Assembly: GCF_036669915.1 (NCBI RefSeq)
Contig: NC_089320.1
Span: 16,392,339-16,456,338, forward strand
Reading direction: 5' to 3'
DNA length: 64,000 nucleotides
DNA from: Pocillopora verrucosa
Lineage: Eukaryota; Cnidaria; Anthozoa; Scleractinia; Pocilloporidae
The translations under genes and the position numbers were made by a program. Below, piece by piece: positions 50,162 to 62,100 of this stretch. Numbering within the stretch: position 1 is the first letter of the stretch; each line of letters starts with the position of its first letter. A model generated the notes under the pieces. It worked only from the letters and a program-made list of their open reading frames with translations. It did not search any database and was not told where the DNA came from.

Positions 50162-53100
50162 ATGGGTGTATTGTCATTCATGTTGGTCTCTTTCCTTGGT
50201 ACCCTGCCAATTGCTGCTGCTGGTAAGAGAAATCGTATATCAATTCTAAAGCATGTCTTACATTTAGGAAAGATAAGGGGGAACAGGCCTTGGGTTTCGC
50301 TTGTCAGTGCATAGTGGTGAAGTGTCCTCAGGCTAATGTAACGTGAAGCATAAAACAAAGTTTGACCAACTGCCGCTATTTTCCTAAGGTAAGATGCTAA
50401 TTCCTCAGTTCCCTTCTTTCTTGACGTCACCTGAGGAGTTACCCTCACATCTATTAACACCCATCAGTGACCTATCACCACAATATTAGGCAGAGAAGTG
50501 ATAAAAATTAAAAAAAAGTGTCAATAAGGGGATTATTAGTTGATAATATGACAAATAACCCGAAAAAACGTCATAAGAATTGTATGTCAGGCAGTAATGA
50601 GAGCAATAAGAATGGGTAGGCTAACAGAAACATGCAATATAAGGTGGAGGTAATCTGGAACTGCGTTCACTTTGCATTTATGTGCTTTGTGACTGGCTAA
50701 GATATCCTGCACTGTTCTCAAACTTTTTAACCAATCCGATGCAATCCTCTTACTGCTCTTCATATACTCAATTTGAATTTTTCATTATTGCAAAAAGCCG
50801 GTGATAAATTTTAAGCTAAAAATCGATATGGTATACACATTTAGTTAATTAGTCTGTTAGTTTTTTCCTTCTCTATTTCAGCACTAAAAAAACTACTCCA
50901 AGCAGTGAATAAGAAATTTGTATGATATGGATCCCTTTCATTTTCATTGTACCAATATTCTTACTCTGAATAAAATTGTCATACAAATAGGAGTTTTATT
51001 TGGTTTTCTGGTTTATCTCATTGAAAATCTTTTGAATGTTATTAAATGACAAATCCACTTCAAGTAGTGAGCGTCAAATAAATATTGTACAAGTTTATTT
51101 CCCGTCAGTGTTTTCTTTTAAATGTTTCATGGTTATTTTTAAAATCTAATGAAGTCTCGACTGAACGTGAGGAAGATATTTTCCCCAGTTATCTGATTTT
51201 ATGCTTACTTTTTCTAGTTCCCAATTCGTCAATTAATTTTATGTAAGAAGTATTTGGGTGTTATTAAGTATTATTTTAAATACTTATTTCACACATTCCA
51301 TTTGCAGTTCCTCCATCATGGAATTGCACAGTCAATATGGGAGTTATTTTGGATGCGTCCCCCAGTTTCACTGAGGAGCAATTTAAAAAGATGAAGGAGT
51401 TTATCATGGATCTGGCCAGGAGCATTGATTTGGAGTCAGGCGCTTCACGGTTTGGTCTTATTACCAATGACAACGAATATGCAAAGTTAGAATTGGCCTT
51501 TGATTTGAGTCGTGGAGGAAAGCAAGAACTTTCTTATATTGGTCAGAAGCTCGACGGTGTGGAACAAACATCAAAATTCAGTTTATACAGGGTTCTCAGG
51601 AAAGCTGACAGCGTTTTATTCACCTGGAAAGTGACCAAGGATGGTAGAGACAAAGTGTTGATTATATTGAGTAATGGAGGATATAAGTCGAAGGTCTACG
51701 AATACAAGTCTTACGTGAAAGCATTAGAGGTTTGAACGATTTCATTAATCAGGGAAGCTTTATCAGCTTTACTTTAGGACCCTTATAAACCTTTCGGCGC
51801 CTCGTGATTGAGCGTGTTAATCAAGAACCGTGAAACGAGACATGAGAATCTGAGTTATTCGTCTTGATGTGGTGACATGATCCTTTCCCGCAGAAACTGC
51901 TTTTCTCGTTCCCAGCTTCCCACACTCAATATGTCATCCACCAATAGCTGAACATAGTGTAAAAACGAGATAGGTGAGGTAGACAGAGAATACAGGAGTA
52001 GGACCCTTCTTATACTTTTTAACATTTTTTTGGTCTTAAAGAAAAAAGGTGTGAAGATACTTGCTGTTGGAATCGGATTGCCGAACAAGCCAATACAGAA
52101 AGAGGATTTCCTTCCAATTTTGTCAAACAACGAGAAGAGGCTTTTCGAAGTCAATGATTTAAAAGAGCTGCCCAGTCTCTTACCAACCATAATGCGTGAG
52201 AGTTGCAAAGGTAAAGATTAGCCTTCCGTTCTACTGCTCAACATTAAATTTCAATCGCGAATCCATGGCGATGTACTATTGTTAATCGGTCGGACGAAGG
52301 GCTAACCCTCAAAACGTCAGCCTAATAAACTCCTTTCAGTGGCCAATTCACGTTATCAACTTATTTGATCAAATCCAATTTTCTCTTGTGATATCCCTCC
52401 ATTGACGAAGCACCACAGTGTCTTTAGACTCTTCAAATTCCTCGCAATGCGAGAGGCCATATAGATTCCAAAGGAACAATCTTTTGAATTATAATATTTG
52501 GTATTTTTTTCTTGATGTTTATTATGATGTCTCCATCTCTTGCTCTGATTAAAAAAAAAAAGTAAAAAACTATCTCATTCTTTCAACTGCACCCTTATAC
52601 GAGTTTTCACGTGCGTCGCATTTTTTTTATCTTTAGAATCCAAGACATCTACCACAAGACGTAAGTATAAATAGACACACGTGAAGCTATTTAAATCTTC
52701 TTTTCTCCTAGTTTTATCTTGTCTTTACAGTTTAAAATTTCAACAAATTTAAACTTAGTCTGATATCTTTTGTTTCCCAAGCAGCTGCGATTTCTTTTTG
52801 TTACTTATTATTCTACGTAATGTTCTCTCAATCTAAGTCGTTTCAAAGACACGTACACTTGTGAATAGCAAACACTTTTATTGTAGATTGACTCCGACAT
52901 ACACATTGTACAAAACTAGAATCACAACTCTGACTTCTCACCCTAAACGCATTTAAAATATTCTAGACACCAAGCGTTACTCGAGTACTTTTTGAGGAGC
53001 GACGCGTGCTAAACCAGTAGAGAATCAAGAGAAACCGCCACTGAAATTATCGTAGGTTGCGTGAGGAACCAATTTTTAATAAAGTGTCGAAAGTCATTTC

Positions 53101-56100
53101 TCTAGTTTTATCGAGCTTTGCACTGTGATTGGTCCATAAAACTGGCGCCATCCTCTCAACAAATTAGATGCAAAACTAAAAACAATCGCGACTTGGTCAT
53201 TAGCATTTTCGCGCGCTTCAAGCAGTTTGCTTGTTTTCACTTTGAGTTCTCATTAACTAATGATAGTGTAAACCTTTGTTCCTATAGGTCGATAATGTAA
53301 ACCTTTTTTCCTCTTGGTCGATAATGCAAACCTTTGTTCTGATTAGTCGCCTGGATTACTTTGGTTTTTGTTTTTCGACACTCAATCGAAAACTGCTCTA
53401 ACAAAGACAGTTCCCAGAAAGTGACGATGACAGTCTTTCTAATATGATAAAGTTCCAAAACACATTCTTACGTCACAGATTTTATTAACCATTTTTTCTT
53501 TTTGTTTTTTCAGTCTCCAGTTGTAAACTTGACCTCGGTTTGGTGGTGGATACAACTCAAAGTATCAAACAAAAGAACATCAACGAATTGAAGACAGTTT
53601 TGAAAAACCTCGTGCAACAATTCGATATATCAAACGATGGAGCCCACATAGCCCTAGAGACATTCGGTGACAAAAGCGTAATCCACAATCTTTTTGACGA
53701 ACCAAAATTTTTTGAAAAAAACTCTCTTACAAATCTGATAGACGAAAAAATCGACAAACTGACAAAACCTACGCGTCTCGATTTGGCATTGGAGAAGGCC
53801 GACTTAGAACTATTCACCAAGGAAAATGGAGACAGACATGGCGTGCGAAGTGTTATGGTTTTGTTCACAGACGGAAGGTCTCACCCAAAGGAGACGGAGA
53901 AAAAAAAGTACAAGCAACATTTGAGAAGTATTAAGGTGAGGGACCCATTTGTTTTCAATATTTTCTCTCGGCCCTTTTTTTATTCACGGCCCTTTTTTCA
54001 TTCAAACATAGTTGTGGTGTTTGTATTGTGGTGTTTGTATTGTGGTGTGATGTGATGTTTACTTTAAGAGCTGTATGCTTTTTCAGAATACACGCATCTT
54101 TTATCACTAAAAAAGGTAAAAAAAGCTCTGTGTTTCTCCCATTCTTCCGTTTGATTGTTTGTTGGTATGAATTTTTTCAGAGTAAAGGTGTCCGTGTGGT
54201 TGTTTTAGCAATCGGTCCAGACGCACAAAAGCCAAGTTATCAAAAGGTGCTGAAAGAGCTCGGGGGAGAAAACGTGTTTTCAGCACATGACTATGGGTCA
54301 CTTGTCGGAGCACTCAGCGATGTCGTCAACATTATCTGTCGTGAGTTGTAGCTGTTATTACTACTTATTTTTAGCGAAGTTATGGTGGGGGGGGGGGGCA
54401 GTCTATTTTCTATAGCCTTCCCCTAATGCTCTTTGGCGACGACTGACTACCCCTCCGTTCCCTTTGAAAACCAGGTGACCCCCTTAAAATTAACCCACCC
54501 CCCTCCCCAGGGGAAAATTTATGAATTGTCCCTTCTCTGCTCTCCTTTTTAATTTTATTCCCTTTACACGGAGAACAATTTTGTTTTACTGTACAATGTT
54601 TCTGTCCAACGCCAATCAAATGAGAAAAAAAAAAGAAAATTGGCTTAATTTTTCACGAGAAATAATCTAATTTTCAAATTATGGCAGTTAGTGATAAAAT
54701 TTCAAATGTCCAACATGAATTCTTTCTTTTTGTCACTCTCCGTTCGAAATCATTATAAACCTGTTGACGTAGGAGTTATTTGCGGTGGAAATGAGCTGAA
54801 ACAGAGATTTCTCACTTGCTTATGATCGCAGGTAGTATTGAGACGGTGGTTTTTTTGGTACAAGGAAAAAACGCAAATATTTCTTCATCATTTATTTTCG
54901 AATTTATTAGCCTTTACATATTTCTTGCAAGGCTTTACCCAATAAACTTCACTCCGGACTATTGTTATCATAATGTCACTTCCATTCAGATGTGGCTCTT
55001 TAGTGTTCAGTTTTGAGAAATTTTAAGATTTATCCAACGGCGAAATTTGCTGATTCGGGCAAACACCGTGTACTGTTTGTTGACTTGCGCAAAGTTACAA
55101 TTCGGTGAACCCCAGCTAACCGCTCCCTGTAGGACGAACTTCCCGGATGCGGAGTCCTTGCAGACGAATGGTCCTCCACTGTCGCCATGGCAACCTCCCT
55201 GCGATTCATTGGGGTTCAGGTTTCCGGCGCAAACCATTTGTTTGGTAACGTTGAGTATTCCCCCCGAGGGTGAAGCGGAAAGTTTCTGGGAACATTCGGC
55301 GTTGGAGACAAGTGGGAGCTGGGCCTGTTGAAGTTTGTGGTAGGAAGCACCCGGATGTTTCACCTTGCCCCACCCTACAGGATAAAGATATTCTGTATTG
55401 AGATTGTGCATTAAAGTTGCCATGCTTCCTTCTCGGGCTATAGCCTGACCTGCGATATGCACCAGTCATTTAACATTTAATTGTAAGGACATAGCCGACT
55501 GGCTGATTCAATCCTTTGAAACGAGCGTGATAACATTTATGATAACACATCATTTAAGTCTGATAATGGCTTTTGCTAAGGCTGTCGAAACGTCAGTCAC
55601 AGCTACCGCCGACAATGTTCCTCCTCAGGCCGGGACTACACGATCACATTTATCAGATTACACGATCACATTTATCAGACTACACGATCACATTTATCAG
55701 ACTACACGATCACATTTATGATTTTTATGACTACATTTATATTTTGCTAAATTTCACAAACAAAACGTTCTTATCCAAAGCTCTTATGAAACACACCAAA
55801 TGTACGAAAACGACTTCTGATTATGAAAGAATGGTAAAAACACGATTCCAAATTAATGCGGGGATAGTGTGGTGTTCGGAATTCAATTCTTTCCATTTTT
55901 TTTCATCCTTGTTCCTCGATCGTTCCTGTCTCACCAAACCAATGTTTCAAAACTTTTCGCAATACTGAATTTAGATAAGCTTCATTTTATTTTACTTGTT
56001 TTTTTTTTACTTTTAAGGCAGTTCTGCGCGTTTCAGGTTTGACTTGAAAATTTCAAAAGGAGTTCCTTTAAAATTTTTCTTCATTTATAGGCGTTACTGT

Positions 56101-59100
56101 AGCTAGCAAAACGTGACAAGTAATTACCTGTGATATAGCACGTGCTATTTAGAGAGACAGCTACGTCTCTCTTAGGAAGACAGATGGTGTTCACGTGACT
56201 ATTCAACAGCACCGGGTGGTCGAGCTTGATTAAGGCAATGTCGTTATTGATGAGCGATGGGTAGTTGTACTTAGGGTGTTTAATCACTTTGGACGCGTTG
56301 CGGACCTGTTCTGTGCCGTCGGGGAAGAAGCGGTGCCAGTCTCCCAAGCGAATGCGGTATGAAGCAACGGGCAGATTGTCGTTAATGCAGTGGGCAGCTG
56401 TGACGACCCAGTTTGGTTTGATGAGGGACCCTCCGCAGAAGAACTTAGAATCATCGTCTCCAGCGTACAGACCTACTTGCCAGGGCCACGATCCGTGTAT
56501 CGCATCTGTTCCACCGATAACACGGCCCTGAGGAACCACAGACCTGCCACATTCACCTGGAACGTTTTATGGGTCTTTAGTGTCCTCTCATTTTAAACCT
56601 TTTCAATCCGAATCCAAGCAGACTTAACAGCGCAGGTTATTAAATGTTATACGGCTTGTATGAGAGATCAATATACTCTGTTATGTATTACCTCCGCATA
56701 CTAAAAACACAGTTTCAAATATATAGGATCGCAATTGGTTTATTTTTGCATTTGATTAGTTGAAGCAATGATGCCGGTGATTTCTTTAAGCTAATCACAG
56801 TGTGTAGTGGTGTAAAATCTGATTAAAATTGAACAATCTTCGACAACGCATGGAAAAATTCCTCTGATCCACTCAAACTTACCCAGGGGCTGTCCAGGCT
56901 GCACCGGTTGTGGAGTCGCATGAGAAGTTATATCTGAAAAGGAAATTAATTTTTTAGTTGAATTTCGTCAAGTTCAGTCTGCAATTGAAAAAAAATACTT
57001 TATTAGGGTTTGATTAGTAGTGGAGTGGATCGCAAGGGAAATACCAAGCGAGTTTTTTTCGCTGTAAAGCCCCATAAAAACTCAGTGCACATACAATACA
57101 CATAGTATACAATTTTTTAAGATGGAACAACGGCTGGCATTACCTACGTTTGAATAAAGTATAGTTTTAGCATGACCTTTATTATATCATCTGCTTTACT
57201 TACTGCAGAGATGACAAGTCTTTTCACAGTACTTCTTCATAAGTTCGAAATATTTTGGAATGTTACATAGACCCATTTGATCATACACTTGGCAGTTATC
57301 TAGATAGTCACCGCAACCTGAAATAAGGAAAAACAAAACCAAAAATAAAACAAAACAAAACCAAAAAAAGAAAACAACATAAAAAAAAAGCTTTGGCAAA
57401 AACTCAGGACATGAGCATTGGAACCTCTGACCTTTTGGTTCCGCTCTGTCACTAAGCCTACAGAGAACTGATCTTTCTCCTTACGGGGAGAGATGTGAAA
57501 CATTTGTCACGAAAGTGGGAAAAAGAGAAAAAAAAAGGTCCCTTTCAATGGGAAGTGAGGAATTGAGCTCCGGCCAATTTCGACTTCGAAGTCAGATGCT
57601 CAACAGTCTGAGCTACAGCTACTGTATATTTCTACGATCAGCATTGTGGAAAGCACCCTAAGTAGGTATGGAACAAAAATGAATGGGAAATCTTCCACTC
57701 AGATGTCGAATTGAGAATCTTGATGATGGTTAATGATCAAATGACGAGTGTTGAAAACAGAACGAAACGGACCACGATTTTGAACACACATTTCCAGAAA
57801 CAAAATGTATGTTTCTCAGAGGTACATTGGAAAAGCAGAATTGCCATACACTCACCTAGGGTCATGGAGAAAAGAGATAACAAACCAAAAGTAACGCAGG
57901 ACAACATCATAAGATCTCTGTACAACAGATATTGCTTTAAGCGAACTATTATTACTAAACGACCTCTGAGTTTCGGAGAAAGAGGACAATCGACTCATTT
58001 CGATTTCTTTTATGTTCGTCACTGTGAATGGATGTACATCAGCTGTATTGACGACGACGTTTTGCATTGTTCTGAGGTGTGACAGCATTTACGCAATTAA
58101 AAGAAAAACTTTTAGAATAAAAGTGCGGTTATTTGTGTTTGCTGGTGTCAAAATTATGATCACATTGAAGTTACTTCGAGGTTGTTGACAAAAAAAGTGT
58201 AAAGAAGTTGAGAAATCCCTTTTGAATAAAGAAAATCCCTGAGTAAAGAAGACTGCAATATTATTTCAGCAAATCTGCTGAAATAATATTGCAGACTATT
58301 GAAGACTACTCTAAATATTGAAAAAGTCGTTCAGAATTTTAGCTGAGAGGAATTTCGGGGTTGGAGAACATAATTTGCAGTTACAAATATTCACGATAAA
58401 GAGGTACCTATTTTACTTTGGATACTTTCTACATGAAATCGTCAACTCTTGTGGTATATGAAAATCCTTCTCAAGAGAAGTTGTTACAATATGAAATGAG
58501 ATACCATTCTTTCAATAGGAGCTATCCGAACATTCACTCATTTTTAAAATAAAGCATTTACTGCTAAGTATTTTCAAGAGGGAAAATTCCTTTCTATACA
58601 TACACGAGGTCATTCCAAAGGTAAAATCTCATAAGTAATTAATAATGCCTCTGAAAGTCCTCTGAGGTAGCCAGTGTTCTTCCTTTGTCTTATTTCATGT
58701 TTTGTAAGAACAATTTTTCTATGTATTTAAGTAATTATTTGTGTATTGTATTTCAGGATTCTATCAGTACACCTTATCGACCCTTTTTAGATTTTAAAGA
58801 CCGGCCCGCCATGATGAACATTTGCTATCTCTGAGCCAACTTTTATTTTAAGAATGAAAAAATGAAGGTTGCTGTTGGTTTTTGTTATTTCCATGTAGAC
58901 AGAACTGTTTTCTTTAACAACAGATATCTCACCTCCCTCTGTTCAGTTGTCCTAGTTTGCTTGTTTAGCTGTTACAATCATTATAATTTGATTAATTTCC
59001 CTTTTCGTTCTCTAGTTCTGCTGAAATTATTTGAAGACCTTAGCACTTAATTTCGTATTTATCATCTCTATTAATATCAGATGTTCATTGAGATTTCAAG

Positions 59101-62100
59101 CAGTAGTGCGAAATTTTCAATGTAACCATTTGCGTAAAAAGGTGCGTAAAAAAAATTCAATTAATGTAACTGAGATGGACAGTTAGGCAAAACGGCTTTC
59201 ACCCCTTCTCAAAACATTTTCGCCCAAGATTCACCTTTTCTGGCCTGCGATCGCATGTGTACTTCCAGTTGGCTCCATATCACAGTTTAAAAACAAACGA
59301 ACCTAAAATAACCTTAAAAACATAACATTGATGGCGGTAAGAGGAATGGGTGTTGTAACGATTGTCAATAACCAATAATTTGTCACCTAATTGTTCACTG
59401 CCTACCAACCCACTTTCTTACCTTAAACGGACCGTGGGGACTGGGGAAAGGTCACATGAAGAGAGAATACAGTAGACTGTTCGAATTGTCTTTTAAACCA
59501 CAGAAAGAACACGTATTTGGTTTGTAAGGTCTTGCACACGGACTTTTAATGGTCGACTTATCTCTGCGTACATCATAGTGACACCTCAAGAAAGGTGTCA
59601 ATTATCAGATTAGTGAAGTTAAAAATGGCTTTGGAAGTTGGATGGTAAAGAGAAACTCTAATTATCTATTTCAAAGAGTTACTTGTCTTCTTAAGCTTGA
59701 GATTTCTGGTGTTCATGGGGTTTGACTGTTCCAGGCATTCCGAAAGAAGAGTCGAGTCGCGAAATGCATGCTGTTTGTCATGCAAACGGCCCCAAACCTC
59801 TCCCCTTTTCACGCTCCGCGGCGTCGTCTTTTTTCAGGCTTGGTTTTATGATCTTAATTAAAGCCTGGAACAGGCTGTCATTGAGTTGAGGGGATAAATT
59901 TCTAAAGAAAGTATGAATCTACATCGATGGGGGATATAACTAGATAATTCGGTTTTATCATCTGCGTTAAGATTGTAAATTGGACATCGCAAAGAGTTTC
60001 TAAAGCTAAAGTTTCGAGCGTTAGCTCTTCGTCATGGGGGATATAACTAGATAATTCGGTTTTATCATCTGAGTTAAGATTGTAAATTGGCCATCGCAAA
60101 GAGTTTCTAAAGCTAAAGTTTCGAGCGTTAGCTCTTCGTCAGAGCGAATGATTGAGTTAACTGTATTCATCAAATTCTATTCTCCAGCACCAAACCCTTG
60201 CGAGGCTCAAGGAATGGACTTGGCTTTCGCGATCGACCGAACAAGAAGTGTTGGCATAGATAATTATAAGCTAGTCAAAGGCTTCCTCCTGCAACTGACT
60301 GACGCGCTGACCATTGGACCAGAAGAAACACACACTGGACTTATCGTGTTTGCTAAACAAGCGCACGTAATAAGTACCTTTGCAGATGGTGGTTTCTACG
60401 ATAAAGAAAATCTGTACCACCTCATATATAACCTATCGGGAGAAAAAGGCTCATTTGGGCTCCGATTGTTCATTGACAGGGCGCTGAAAAAAGCCAATGA
60501 AGAATTGTTTACTGATAGGGGAGGTGACAGGCCGGAATTTCCAAATGTTTTGATTCTTTTGTCGGCTGGAAAGACAAATCCTGAATCGAAGTCTTTCTCG
60601 GCTACAATTCCTTTGCTTCAGGTAGGAATGACTGAAATTTGCTTTCCCCTGACTTATCTTTCAGATTTTCTCTATCTCTTTCACTTTCATACGAATGATT
60701 TATTTAATTTATTACACTGTTTCATTCATTGTTTTGCGACAAACCCTTTTCACGTGGGCGATAATAATGGATCAATTTCCAGTTGAGTGTTGAGTGTCTG
60801 CGATTGTTCCAGAAAAGTCGCAAAGTTGAAATTTCCATTCCCTTAACCAATAAAATGCGAGACCATAACCAATTGTAATAACGAATTAGTTGCCCGCGTT
60901 TCTAGTGCGTTAGGCGTTTTACTTATTTTTACTTTAAACTCTCATTGGCTCTTCAAGTTATTTTCCTTTCGCCTAATTGGCTCAATTGAAAACCCTTTAA
61001 AATGTGTATCAATCACTTCCTCTTTTAAGTTTTCATGCCTTTATTTCACAAAATAGATTTAGATGAAAATAAAACTAAGCTAACTTTAGATTCATGTAAA
61101 AGCAGTTCATATTAGTTTTGAGTCGTTTTAAAGGATCCTCTTTAATGATTGCATGGTAAATCTGGATGAAGAAGGAGATAAAAGAAAGGGTGAACCGAAA
61201 ACGAAACGCAGGAAATACCTTTGTTGCAACTCAGATTTCCATTTCGGTGATTTCACCCTCTTATATCGCCAATAATTTTCATTTTCTTTTCATTTCACAA
61301 TGTTTCCTTTGTCATCAGCGCTACATTACTAAGTTGTTCTGTTCACAATTTACATTTCAGAAAAAGGGAGTTAAAATTATTGCAATTGGTGTTGGAAATT
61401 ATGAGGAATTCGAAGGACAACTGGAAGAAATTGCAGGAGAAGACGTTTACACCGTAAACAGCTTTAAACAACTGTCTGATTTGTTTGCTGGGATTTTGGA
61501 AGCAACATGCAGTAAGTTGTATGGCAGTTATATGTAAATTCCTGAAAGAATGCATTAGAGGAAAGTGTACAATAAAACGTTTTCAGAGTCTTTCAAAACA
61601 ATTATCGGCCGAAATAACTTCCTCAAAGACCATGAGATGTTTTTTTGCTTACCCGACTTGAACAGTAATCTAAAGCAAAACTTGGAATCTCGATGCTGGT
61701 TAGTCGATAGCGAAAACATGTTTGGATTACAAAGAACAATGTGGGATTTTATCATTGTCGCACTATGACAGAAGCCATCCAATTGGCAAGCTTGTATTTT
61801 AGAATTTTAAACTAAACGTAACAAGAAAACATCTGTGGTAGACACCACGGACAAAATGACTCAATTTATAGCTGCCTACCTGCCCCCACCCCCCCTTGTG
61901 TTTTAAAAATTTTTGGCTCAAGCCCCCTGATATTTGATGTATACCGGTGCCAACTGCTAATAACAGCTAACCAACGAGAGATACATGGTCAATGACGAAG
62001 CTTGTAACGAAGTCGGAGCAGTATTGGTGAATAAAATGTTGTTATGAACCTCTTCGTTCTTCACTTGAACTTAAGTTTTGAAATTGTAATGTCTTTTTTA

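Noticed and set aside
54395..54410. Poly-G run
   Set aside because: Simple homopolymer in an intron with no further structure.
57300..57399. Hydrophobic Phe-rich stretch reading directly into the ShKT domain, looking like a signal peptide
   Set aside because: It is the T-rich intron end before the acceptor at 57318; a proper signal peptide exon with matching phase is at 57856-57910.
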